Shown here: piece after piece, positions 1-6,946 of the stretch
Position numbering within the stretch: position 1 is the first letter of the stretch
Layout of the letters: the number at the start of each line of letters is the position of its first letter
Assembly: GCA_009777435.1 (NCBI GenBank)
Contig: WRLW01000051.1
Coordinates: 1-8,929 of the forward strand
Length of the DNA: 8,929 nucleotides
Reading direction: 5' to 3'
DNA from: Oscillospiraceae bacterium
GTDB lineage: Bacteria; Bacillota; Clostridia; Oscillospirales; UBA929
Notes under the pieces: model-generated
Told to the model about the DNA's origin: nothing
Databases searched by the model: none
Seen by the model: only the letters and a program-made list of their open reading frames with translations
Program-made: the position numbers and the translations under genes

Positions 1-1
1 T

Positions 2-133
2 GAGGAATACAACAACTTGCTCAAAATGAACATTCAAATACTTGAACCACCAGTTAACAATCCGTGGGGTGCGCGCCACATGGTTTTTTGTGACCCTGAT
101 GGCAATCGCATTCGCTTTATTACCCCTACTTAA
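2..133 (+). CDS. C-terminal fragment of a VOC/glyoxalase-fold protein (5' end outside window)
   Basis: Reading from base 2, an open frame gives 43 residues ending at TAA (131-133). The tail carries PWGARHMVF followed by DPDGNRIRF. This matches the last beta strands of vicinal-oxygen-chelate (glyoxalase / bleomycin-resistance / dioxygenase) proteins, where a PWG...F..DPdGN..ef block closes the second half-module. Family members are small metal-binding enzymes or drug-sequestering proteins, and the substrate cannot be told from the tail. The usual metal-ligand Glu in the last strand is replaced here by Arg (NRIRF where NxxEF or NxxEL is common), which hints at a non-canonical or non-enzymatic member. 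Third-position G+C is only about 47% (20 of 43 codons), far below the genes that follow, so it may have been acquired. It is followed by hairpins and a terminator-like repeat and is unlikely to be co-transcribed with prfA. The family call is good; the function is unknown. Confidence 0.72.
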   Translation, partial: EEYNNLLKMNIQILEPPVNNPWGARHMVFCDPDGNRIRFITPT

Positions 134-160
134 TAAGGCAGGCATTATCCAGCATAGACA

Positions 161-290
161 GCTTTTGACCGATAGGTCAAAAGTGCCCCGACAGGGCGTA
201 CAGACCCGCTTGCGGGTCATAAGTGCGCTCTTGGTGAAGATTCAAATTCAATTCCCCTCCACGGAGGGGAATGAAAATACGCGCACTTTA
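161..290 (+). ncRNA. Candidate structured RNA (multi-hairpin, unidentified family)
   Basis: Four well-formed helices sit side by side in 130 bases. CTTTTGACC (162-170) pairs perfectly with GGTCAAAAG (175-183) around a GATA loop. GCCC (185-188) pairs with GGGC (194-197). GACCCG (203-208) pairs with CGGGTC (213-218) around a CUUG loop, a known very stable RNA tetraloop. AAGTGCGC (221-228) pairs with GCGCACTT (281-288) and encloses ATTCCCCTC (251-259) paired with GAGGGGAAT (264-272). A terminator-like repeat follows at 294-354, so the region could be a discrete transcript or the 3' UTR of the VOC gene. No convincing promoter was seen just upstream. I do not recognise it as T-box, 6S, tmRNA, SRP or a known riboswitch. 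The strand is assumed from the RNA-like loops and the downstream T-run. An alternative is a decayed repeat element. Confidence 0.4.
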
Positions 291-293
291 ATA

Positions 294-354
294 AAATTGC
301 GTTTGAAAAAACACCTTGACACAACTCACAATAGGGTGTTTTTTTATGCAATTT
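294..354 (+). terminator. Rho-independent terminator-like inverted repeat, probably bidirectional
   Basis: AAAAAACACC (306-315) is complementary to GGTGTTTTTT (335-344), with a further T at 345 and a 19-base loop. The 3' arm is the T-run expected of a plus-strand terminator, and the A-run of the 5' arm serves the other strand. An outer helix extends it: AAATTGC (294-300) with GCAATTT (348-354). It would end transcription coming from the VOC gene or from the candidate RNA before the prfA promoter. The long loop and the few G-C pairs make it weaker than the one after the aminopeptidase gene. Confidence 0.6.
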
Positions 355-441
355 GAAAATTGACGGCTTGTTTATTGTGTCTTGTCAAAGATGTCAAGCG
401 GAATTTTATCTCCACCCCGCCCTGCTCGCCTCAATTACCAA

Positions 442-470
442 TTGTCAACTGTCATTTATTATGATATAGT
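442..470 (+). promoter_or_regulatory. Probable sigma-A promoter of the prfA operon
   Basis: TTGTCA (442-447) and TATAGT (465-470) are separated by exactly 17 bases, each one or two mismatches from TTGACA/TATAAT. Transcription would start near 476-477, giving a leader of about 20 bases with the AAGGTGG ribosome site (480-486) placed 9 bases before the ATG at 496. It is the last good promoter-like pair before a tightly packed four-gene operon. Not tested experimentally. Confidence 0.55.
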
Positions 471-495
471 TACCCCGTGAAGGTGGAATCGTTTT

Positions 496-1558
<1,063 letters not shown>

Positions 1559-1566
<8 letters not shown>

Positions 1567-2521
1567 GCAAACGCGCCTGCTCACGGCGTCGGACGCCGCC
1601 GCCGCCGCGCGCATACTCATAAACGGCGGCATTGTGGCCCTGCCCACCGAAACGGTTTACGGGCTGGCGGCAAACGCGCTGGACGCGGAAGCCGTCGCGG
1701 CCGTATTCGCGGCCAAGGGCCGTCCGGCCGACAACCCCCTGATAGTACACGTCGCGCGGCCCGGCGGCATTGACGCGCTCACACGCGGCGTCCCGGACGC
1801 CGCCCGGCGTCTTATAGACGCGTTTTGGCCGGGGCCGCTTACATTGGTGCTGAACGCCGCGCCGGCCGTGCCTGAGGCCGTGACGGCCGGGCTGTCCACC
1901 GTGGCCGTAAGGTGCCCGGCGCACCCCGTAATGAGGGCGGTCATAGAGGCTTGCGGGTTCCCGGTCGCGGCGCCGTCGGCAAATCTTTCGGGACGGCCCA
2001 GCCCCACGACCGCGGCGCATGTGATGCAGGATCTTGACGGGCGGATCGACGCCGTGATAGACGGCGGCGAGTGTGACGTCGGCATAGAATCGACGGTTTT
2101 AGATATGTCGTCGGAAAAGCCTTGCGTATTGCGTCCCGGCGCCGTGACGCGCGGCATGATAGAGTCGGTTTTGGGGCAAAATACTGCCGCCGCGCCGCGC
2201 GGGGGGACGCCCAAATCGCCGGGCTTGAAGTACCGCCATTACGCGCCCAAAGCGCCCATGCGTATACTGGACTGCCCGGAGGATGCCTGCGAAGGCGCCG
2301 TCGTGCTGTGCTGTGACGAGGAACGCGGGCTGTTCGCGAGCTTCAGGACGCTTCCGTTGGGGCCTAAAAGCGACCCGGCGGCCATGATGCGGCGGCTGTA
2401 CGCGGCCCTGCGCGAGGCGGACGCGCTCGACCCGCCGCTGATAGCGGCGACCTGCCCGGACGGCGACGGCTTCGCGGCGCTGCGCGACAGGCTGTATAGA
2501 GCGTCGGCGGCTGATAACTGA
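1559..2521 (+). CDS. tsaC: L-threonylcarbamoyladenylate synthase, Sua5 type
   Basis: This enzyme makes threonylcarbamoyl-AMP from threonine, bicarbonate and ATP, the first step of the t6A37 modification of ANN-decoding tRNAs. The YrdC-fold catalytic domain spans about residues 8-205: PTETVYGL at 29-36, KGRPADNPL at 53-61, FWPGPLT at 89-95, VRCP at 117-120 and APSANLSG at 138-145, with the GIESTVLD strand at 175-182. The protein continues through a linker with SPGLKYRHYAP (220-230) into a C-terminal Sua5 domain. At 320 residues it is therefore the long Sua5/YwlC form, not short TsaC. The start overlaps the prfA stop by 8 bases. A weak AGGG (1546-1549) precedes it, so translation is probably coupled to prfA. 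Because t6A supports reading of AUA and other ANN codons, it is notable beside genes rich in ATA. The partners tsaB, tsaD and tsaE are not in the window. Confidence 0.95.
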
Positions 2522-2532
2522 CCGCGCGGCTT

Positions 2533-2540
2533 GGGGAAGG
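2533..2540 (+). promoter_or_regulatory. Ribosome binding site that decides the coaE start
   Basis: GGGGAAGG abuts the ATG at 2541 with no spacer, which is too close for initiation. The next in-frame ATG at 2547 has a 6-base gap and begins MKLIGLTGPSG, the usual coaE amino end, so 2547 is preferred. Confidence 0.6.
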
Positions 2541-2546
2541 ATGGCC

Positions 2547-3161
2547 ATGAAGCTTATAGGACTAACCGGGCCGAGCGGCGCGGGCAAATCCACCGCTCTG
2601 GCGTTTTTGGCCGAGCGCGGCGTGTATACCATCGACGCCGACAGGGTTTATCACGAGCTGCTTGAAACCGGCGCCGCCCTGCGCGCGAGTATCGCGGAGC
2701 TGTTCCCGGATACGCTGTCCGGCGGCAAAATCGACCGCAAGGCGCTGGCGCGCGCCGTGTTCGCGAATCGCGACGCTTTGGCCGCGCTGGAGAGGGTAAC
2801 GCACCCCGCCGTGCTGGCGCGCGTGGATGAAATGCTTGAGCGGTACGGGCGCTGTGAGGCGTCGGACGGCGGGCGTGAAAAAACGGCCGCCGTGGAAGCC
2901 ATAGCGCTGATTGAAAGCGGTATGGCCGCCAAATGCGACATTGTGGTGGCCGTGATAGCCGGCGGCGCGGATACCGCCCGGATCGAGGCGCGCGACGGTT
3001 TATGCCCGCGCGAAGCGGCCGAAAGGCGCGCGGCGCAGAAGGACGACGCTTTTTATATCCGCGGCGCGGATATCGTGATCCGTAACGACGGAGGGCTCCG
3101 CTCGTTTGAAAATGAGGTAGCCATGATTTTGAATAAAATTGGGAGGACTGACGCCACATGA
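2547..3161 (+). CDS. coaE: Dephospho-CoA kinase
   Basis: It phosphorylates the 3'-hydroxyl of dephospho-CoA with ATP, the last step of coenzyme A synthesis, in the cytoplasm. The protein is 204 residues from the preferred start, typical for the family. The P-loop GPSGAGKST is at residues 8-16, the substrate-binding DADR at 30-33, the THP motif at 85-87 and the ALIE strand at about 120-123 (the position of PLLVE in Escherichia coli CoaE). ADIVIRNDG near 174-182 is the conserved C-terminal strand. A stretch near 101-115 is rich in Gly, Arg and Glu and appears to be a small loop insertion. It lies 25 bases after tsaC, and its TGA overlaps the next ATG by four bases, so it is mid-operon. An upstream in-frame ATG at 2541 would add two residues but sits directly against the ribosome site. 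Confidence 0.93.
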   Translation: MKLIGLTGPSGAGKSTALAFLAERGVYTIDADRVYHELLETGAALRASIAELFPDTLSGGKIDRKALARAVFANRDALAALERVTHPAVLARVDEMLERYGRCEASDGGREKTAAVEAIALIESGMAAKCDIVVAVIAGGADTARIEARDGLCPREAAERRAAQKDDAFYIRGADIVIRNDGGLRSFENEVAMILNKIGRTDAT

Positions 3162-4561
3162 AAAAGGAAACTGCCGCGACGCGGCGCAAGCGCCTGCTGT
3201 ACAAACCCGTTTCGGTGTTTGACGCGCTGGGTGAGCATGACGAAGAGTCCATCGAAACCATAAGCGAAGCGTACAGGGATCTGCTGGACAGCGGCAAAAC
3301 GGTCAGGGAGTGTGTGGAAAACGCGCGCGCGATGGCCGAGCAATGGGGCTTCAAGCCCTTCGAGCGCGGCGTGAAGCTCAATCCGGGCGACAAGGTATAT
3401 ACGGCCGACAACTGCAAAAACATCGTTCTGGCCGTTATAGGCAGCGCGCCGCTGTCGGACGGCGCGCGGATCATGGCGGCGCACGTCGATACGCCGGGCC
3501 TTGACCTAAAGCCCAACCCGCTGTATGAGGACAGCGGATTGGCCATGCTCAAGACGCATTACTACGGCGGCATTAAAAAATATCAGTGGCTGGCCATGCC
3601 GCTTGAGCTGCGCGGCGTGGTATTTCTCAAAAACGGCGGGCATGTTGACATACATGTCGGCGCGGATCCCTACGACCCCGTGCTGACCATTACCGACCTT
3701 CTGCCGCATCTGTCCGCCGAGCAGAACAAGAAAACCATCTCGGAAGGGTTTTCGGCCGAGAATCTGAATGTGCTGATCGGCCTGCGCCCATACGCCGACG
3801 TCGCCGCCGGCGACGAGGATCGGGTCAAGCTGGCCGTCATGAGCTGGCTAAACGAGAAATACGGTATAGTTGAAGAGGATCTGCGGACGGCCGAGCTGTC
3901 GCTTGTACCCGCGTCGAACGCGCGCGACGTGGGGTTTGACCGGGCCATGCTCGGAGCTTACGGCCAGGACGACCGCGTGTGCGCCTTTGCCGGCCTGCAC
4001 GCCATCCTGCGCGCCGAAAACCCCGTACACACGGCGGTATGCGTGCTGGCGGACAAGGAGGAGATAGGCTCCGAGGGCATATCGGGCATACAGTCCGGCC
4101 ATTTCGACGCGTTTATGGAGGAGCTGTGCGATATGCAGCAGGTCAAGCTGCGGCATTGCTACGCCAAAAGCTTCTGCTTCTCGGGCGACGTGTGCAACGC
4201 CTATGACCCGAACTTCGCCGACGCGCACGACAAGCGCAACAACGCGCGGCTCGGCTACGGCGTGAGCGTGGTTAAATACACTGGCTCACGCGGCAAAAGC
4301 GGCGCGTCGGACGCCTCCGCCGAGACCTTTTCGCGTACGCGCGGACTGCTTGAGGGCGCGGGCGTGGTATGGCAGACCGGCGAGCTGGGGCGCGTGGATC
4401 TGGGCGGCGGAGGCACGATGGCTTGCTTCATAGCGCGCCGCAACATCGAGGTGATTGACGTCGGCATATCGCTGCTGTCCATGCACGCGCCCTTCGAGGT
4501 GGTGGCCAAGGCCGATTTGTTCATGCTCTGCAAGGCGTTTAGCGCCCTGTTCGCCGATTGA
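3158..4561 (+). CDS. M18-family metallo-aminopeptidase (aspartyl aminopeptidase-like)
   Basis: This is a cytosolic di-zinc exopeptidase that removes N-terminal residues from peptides. The M18 family usually prefers acidic or neutral residues and forms large oligomers. All expected ligands can be placed: H109 in AAHVDTPGLDL, D271 in YGQDDRV, E301-E302 in DKEEIGSEG (catalytic base plus ligand), D344 in FSGDVCNAYDPN and H443 in SMHAPFE. The spacing agrees with human DNPEP by family knowledge. The length of 467 residues is normal. It resembles the bacterial PRK02256-like subgroup more than DNPEP itself, so the specificity is uncertain. The start overlaps the coaE stop (ATGA at 3158-3161), with GGGAGG at 3141-3146. 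It is the last gene of the operon and is followed at once by a strong terminator. A role in recycling peptides beside translation genes is inference. Confidence 0.93.
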   Translation: MKKETAATRRKRLLYKPVSVFDALGEHDEESIETISEAYRDLLDSGKTVRECVENARAMAEQWGFKPFERGVKLNPGDKVYTADNCKNIVLAVIGSAPLSDGARIMAAHVDTPGLDLKPNPLYEDSGLAMLKTHYYGGIKKYQWLAMPLELRGVVFLKNGGHVDIHVGADPYDPVLTITDLLPHLSAEQNKKTISEGFSAENLNVLIGLRPYADVAAGDEDRVKLAVMSWLNEKYGIVEEDLRTAELSLVPASNARDVGFDRAMLGAYGQDDRVCAFAGLHAILRAENPVHTAVCVLADKEEIGSEGISGIQSGHFDAFMEELCDMQQVKLRHCYAKSFCFSGDVCNAYDPNFADAHDKRNNARLGYGVSVVKYTGSRGKSGASDASAETFSRTRGLLEGAGVVWQTGELGRVDLGGGGTMACFIARRNIEVIDVGISLLSMHAPFEVVAKADLFMLCKAFSALFAD

Positions 4562-4573
4562 CCTCAAAACGTT

Positions 4574-4614
4574 AAAAAAGCGCGGGGCTGTGAAAAACCA
4601 CGGCCCCGCGTTTT
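4574..4614. terminator. Strong bidirectional terminator between convergent operons
   Basis: A 12-bp stem (4581-4592 with 4599-4610, one G-U pair) closes a 6-base A-rich loop. TTTT follows on the plus strand (4611-4614). A run of six A precedes it (4574-4579), which becomes six U on the minus strand. It can therefore stop both the aminopeptidase transcript and the convergent SLH-protein transcript, whose stop codon is about 25 bases away. Confidence 0.9.
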
Positions 4615-4635
4615 ATTAAGCTTTCCGGCCCGATG

Positions 4636-6864
4636 TCAGCTGAACATTATCAGCCGTATTTTGCCGCCCTCGCCGGCGGGTGTGTCGCACCATACCTGAA
4701 GCGTGTCGGGCTTGTACTGCTGCAGCCGGTCGATGTCGATGTAGCCGTACCCTTCGCGGCGCAGCATACAGTCGCCGGCTATCTGGACGCGCGAGCCGTC
4801 GGCCATAACGCTTTCGAGGCCGTCAAAATCGGAGTATTTCACGGTGTATCTGTATGTGGGGCTGACGCTGCCCAGATACAGCTTGTTCTCACGCACGTCA
4901 AGGCTTATGCCCAAAAACCCGTCAAACGGCGTGTCTAAGAACTTGGAGCCGGTCGCGATTTCAAACGACCCGTCGCGCGTTTCAAATGTGGCGGGCACCG
5001 AGAAGTCGGGGGCGCCGTCGCCGGGTATTGTGACATAGCCGTAGCGCAGGGCGTCGTTGTTCACGCCTTCGAGTACAAGGACTTCGATTTTGTTGTTGGC
5101 GTCCCTTTGGGCGTGTTTGATTTTGGAGACCGGGACGATGTCCGCGCGGATTTCGTCGCGCGTTATCTGCTTAACCATGTCGCCCGAGATGACGAAGAAG
5201 CGGCACCATTCGGCTATCCCGTATCTGCCGACCGTCCCGGCCTTGACGTCATAGGGCGAGCTGGGGGGAGAGAACATGACCCGCGACATAGACAGGCCGC
5301 TGCCCGTGCCCGTTGCCGAAACGAGCATACTGGGGAATATGCCGACGCTCGGCGAACCGGAAAATTCCAAGCCGTTGAGCGTTACAAGCGACGAATTCGA
5401 GGTTGACCATCCAATCATATTGCGCCCGACCGTGGACGTGGGATACAGCGCGCCGACCACGCCGTCAACCGACAGGCAAGCCGTAACCCAGTCGCCGACG
5501 CGGAACTGGTTAGCCGCCTGCGCCATCGCGGTGTCGGACATGGGACAGGATCTGCCCAGCAGATTGATGCTTTCGGGCGCGTTGACGCCGGCGCCGCCCG
5601 GATAGGGCGAGGCGACGCGCAGCGAGGATACGCTCACGCGTCCGCTGCCCGGCACATAGCTCATGGTGTCATAAGGCGTTATGGACGCCGCCGCCGCCAC
5701 GGCGCCGTTTTTGACCACTGTCACCATGTTCGCGTGAATACCGAACGCGTCGTATATGGCGTTAGCGCCGCCTTTTTCGGTGGTGGCCACTATGGCGGCT
5801 CCGGCGTCGTGATGGCCCCAGAGTATATAGTCTATGGCGCCGGAGCCGGTGAAAAAGACGCGCACGGTGTCGCCGGCGCTCATTTTCTGCCAGACCTCGG
5901 CAAAGGTGGTCAGGTTTCCGTTGTCATAGACGGCCGTCCTCGGCGTCACTACGAGCGTCACGCCGTCCGTGCCGGTCACGCCGCCGCCGGCGGCCGATTT
6001 GAAGCTGATTTCTTTATGCGTCTGCGCCGACGGTGTGAAGCGTATCACAAAGCCGTCCCTGTCCGCCAGCAGCTCGCCCTTAAAGCCCACAAGCGAGGCG
6101 TCAAGCGGTACGCGCGTCTCGTAGAAGCCCTCGCCGCCTATGGTTCTCAGGCCGCGCTTCGAGCCGTCGGGCGACAGGCCGGCGACGTCCTCGATTATAA
6201 CGCTGACCGGTTCGCTCAGAGCCGCCATGCGGCTGATATACAGCTCGCCGTCCTTGCCGTTTTCGCCCTTCATTCGGGTGAACAGCAGGTTATAGAACAG
6301 CACGGCGGCCTGGCCGCGCGTGATGGAGGCGGGCGCGCCCACGTTTTTGTTCAGTCCGAGCGACGCCGCCTTGTTGACGTAGTTGCGCGGCCAGTTGTAG
6401 CCCAGCTCGGCTTCGCCGTAGCCCAGCAGCCTCACCAGCAGCGTGGCGGCCTCGTTGTAGGTGATGGGGTTGTTCGGGCCGAAGGAGCCGTCCGGCAGAC
6501 CGCCTATGATTTTCAGCTCGCGCACGGCGGCGTTGATGTAAGGCAGCGCCCAGTGGCCGGCGCGCACGTCGGAGAAGATGGTATAGTCGCGGTGGGCGTC
6601 AATGTTGGCGACGCCGGCGATATCCACCACCAGCTTGCAGTAGCCGGCCTTGTCTAACCCGGCGTTTGGGTTATACCGTTCGGCGGGCGAGATTATGCCC
6701 AGATTGCTGAGGAACACGACCGCCTCAAGCGTCGCGGGGTCGGTCACGTCGGTAAACATAGCCGCGCCCGACGCGGACGGATAGACGGGCGCCGTCCACA
6801 GCGGGACGCACATGATCAGCGCCAGCGTCAGCGCGAGCGCGCGGCGCGGCTGTTTGAGTTTCAT
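4636..6864 (-). CDS. Secreted SLH-domain cell-surface protein with uncharacterised beta-rich C-terminal region
   Basis: The protein has 742 residues from the preferred start. It begins with Lys/Arg-rich residues, a hydrophobic stretch (about 9-27) and a small-residue region ending near ASGA (about 31-35), a Sec-type signal peptide. Three SLH repeats follow at about 37-82, 96-147 (with FSDVRAGHWA and LPDGSFGPNNPITYNEAA) and 154-195 (ITRGQAAVLFYN). SLH trimers bind pyruvylated secondary wall polymer in Gram-positive envelopes. Residues from about 200 to the end are Gly/Val/Ser-rich with beta-strand periodicity and match no enzyme I recognise. A weak module of the form GDxVxV...GxxxxI recurs near 322-349 and 448-477 and, degenerate, near 709-741. 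The gene lies 73-82 bases after the permease gene with no clear promoter or terminator between them, so it probably ends that operon. It is convergent with the aminopeptidase gene. Surface location is well supported; function is unknown. Confidence 0.88.
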   Translation of the reverse strand: MKLKQPRRALALTLALIMCVPLWTAPVYPSASGAAMFTDVTDPATLEAVVFLSNLGIISPAERYNPNAGLDKAGYCKLVVDIAGVANIDAHRDYTIFSDVRAGHWALPYINAAVRELKIIGGLPDGSFGPNNPITYNEAATLLVRLLGYGEAELGYNWPRNYVNKAASLGLNKNVGAPASITRGQAAVLFYNLLFTRMKGENGKDGELYISRMAALSEPVSVIIEDVAGLSPDGSKRGLRTIGGEGFYETRVPLDASLVGFKGELLADRDGFVIRFTPSAQTHKEISFKSAAGGGVTGTDGVTLVVTPRTAVYDNGNLTTFAEVWQKMSAGDTVRVFFTGSGAIDYILWGHHDAGAAIVATTEKGGANAIYDAFGIHANMVTVVKNGAVAAAASITPYDTMSYVPGSGRVSVSSLRVASPYPGGAGVNAPESINLLGRSCPMSDTAMAQAANQFRVGDWVTACLSVDGVVGALYPTSTVGRNMIGWSTSNSSLVTLNGLEFSGSPSVGIFPSMLVSATGTGSGLSMSRVMFSPPSSPYDVKAGTVGRYGIAEWCRFFVISGDMVKQITRDEIRADIVPVSKIKHAQRDANNKIEVLVLEGVNNDALRYGYVTIPGDGAPDFSVPATFETRDGSFEIATGSKFLDTPFDGFLGISLDVRENKLYLGSVSPTYRYTVKYSDFDGLESVMADGSRVQIAGDCMLRREGYGYIDIDRLQQYKPDTLQVWCDTPAGEGGKIRLIMFS

Positions 6865-6873
6865 AGGTATCAT

Positions 6874-6880
6874 CCTTCCC
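6874..6880 (-). promoter_or_regulatory. Ribosome binding site that decides the SLH-protein start
   Basis: GGGAAGG on the minus strand is directly followed by an ATG (6873-6871) with no spacer. The in-frame ATG at 6864-6862 lies 9 bases away and starts MKLKQPRR, the charged n-region of the signal peptide, so 6864 is preferred over 6873. Confidence 0.6.
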
Positions 6881-6946
6881 GAATTTCTGAGTGCCGCGAA
6901 ATCTTGCGTGAAGCGCGCAGCCTTTATGCGCCTGAGCCTGTTTTTA

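Larger units (their letters stand above)
134..495. other. Non-coding, A+T-richer spacer with hairpins, terminator and promoter
   Basis: No credible gene lies in these 362 bases. A 104-codon frame starting at 42 crosses it, but that frame starts inside the VOC gene in another phase and runs through perfect hairpins. In order the spacer holds: a perfect GATA-loop hairpin (162-183), a short GCCC/GGGC hairpin (185-197), a CUUG-loop hairpin (203-218), an 8-bp outer stem (221-228 with 281-288) enclosing a 9-bp hairpin (251-272), a terminator-like inverted repeat (294-354), four TGTCA words (383-454) and the probable prfA promoter (442-470). Base composition is visibly lower in G+C than in the genes downstream. 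Confidence 0.8.

Noticed and set aside
247..276. REP-like or transposon-end hairpin (CCCCTCC/GGAGGGG)
   Set aside because: Resembles dispersed intergenic hairpins in gut bacteria, but only one copy is in the window and no target-site duplication or transposase is visible.
161..346. T-box or other known riboswitch leader controlling prfA
   Set aside because: No T-box TGGNACC-type motif or other recognised riboswitch core, and a separate promoter lies between the structured region and prfA.
42..356. 104-codon plus-strand open frame over the VOC tail and spacer
   Set aside because: It starts inside the VOC gene in a different phase, crosses several perfect hairpins and the terminator-like repeat, and its translation is low-complexity without family signals.
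369..397. Minus-strand promoter-like pair TTGACA (397-392) and TAAACA (374-369), spacing 17
   Set aside because: The -10 is poor, and no minus-strand gene follows; the VOC gene lies on the plus strand. Possible antisense RNA start, but unsupported.
2554..3552. 332-codon minus-strand frame opposite coaE and the aminopeptidase
   Set aside because: It spans two unambiguous genes on the other strand, with an Arg/Pro/Ser-rich translation typical of a shadow frame.
5734..6657. 307-codon plus-strand frame opposite the SLH gene
   Set aside because: It covers the codons for the SLH repeats, which are clearly coding on the minus strand. No ribosome site or recognised motif.
6874..6946. Separate promoter or terminator between permease and SLH genes
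   Set aside because: The best -35/-10 candidates are poor, and only a weak 5-bp hairpin without a proper T-run was seen.
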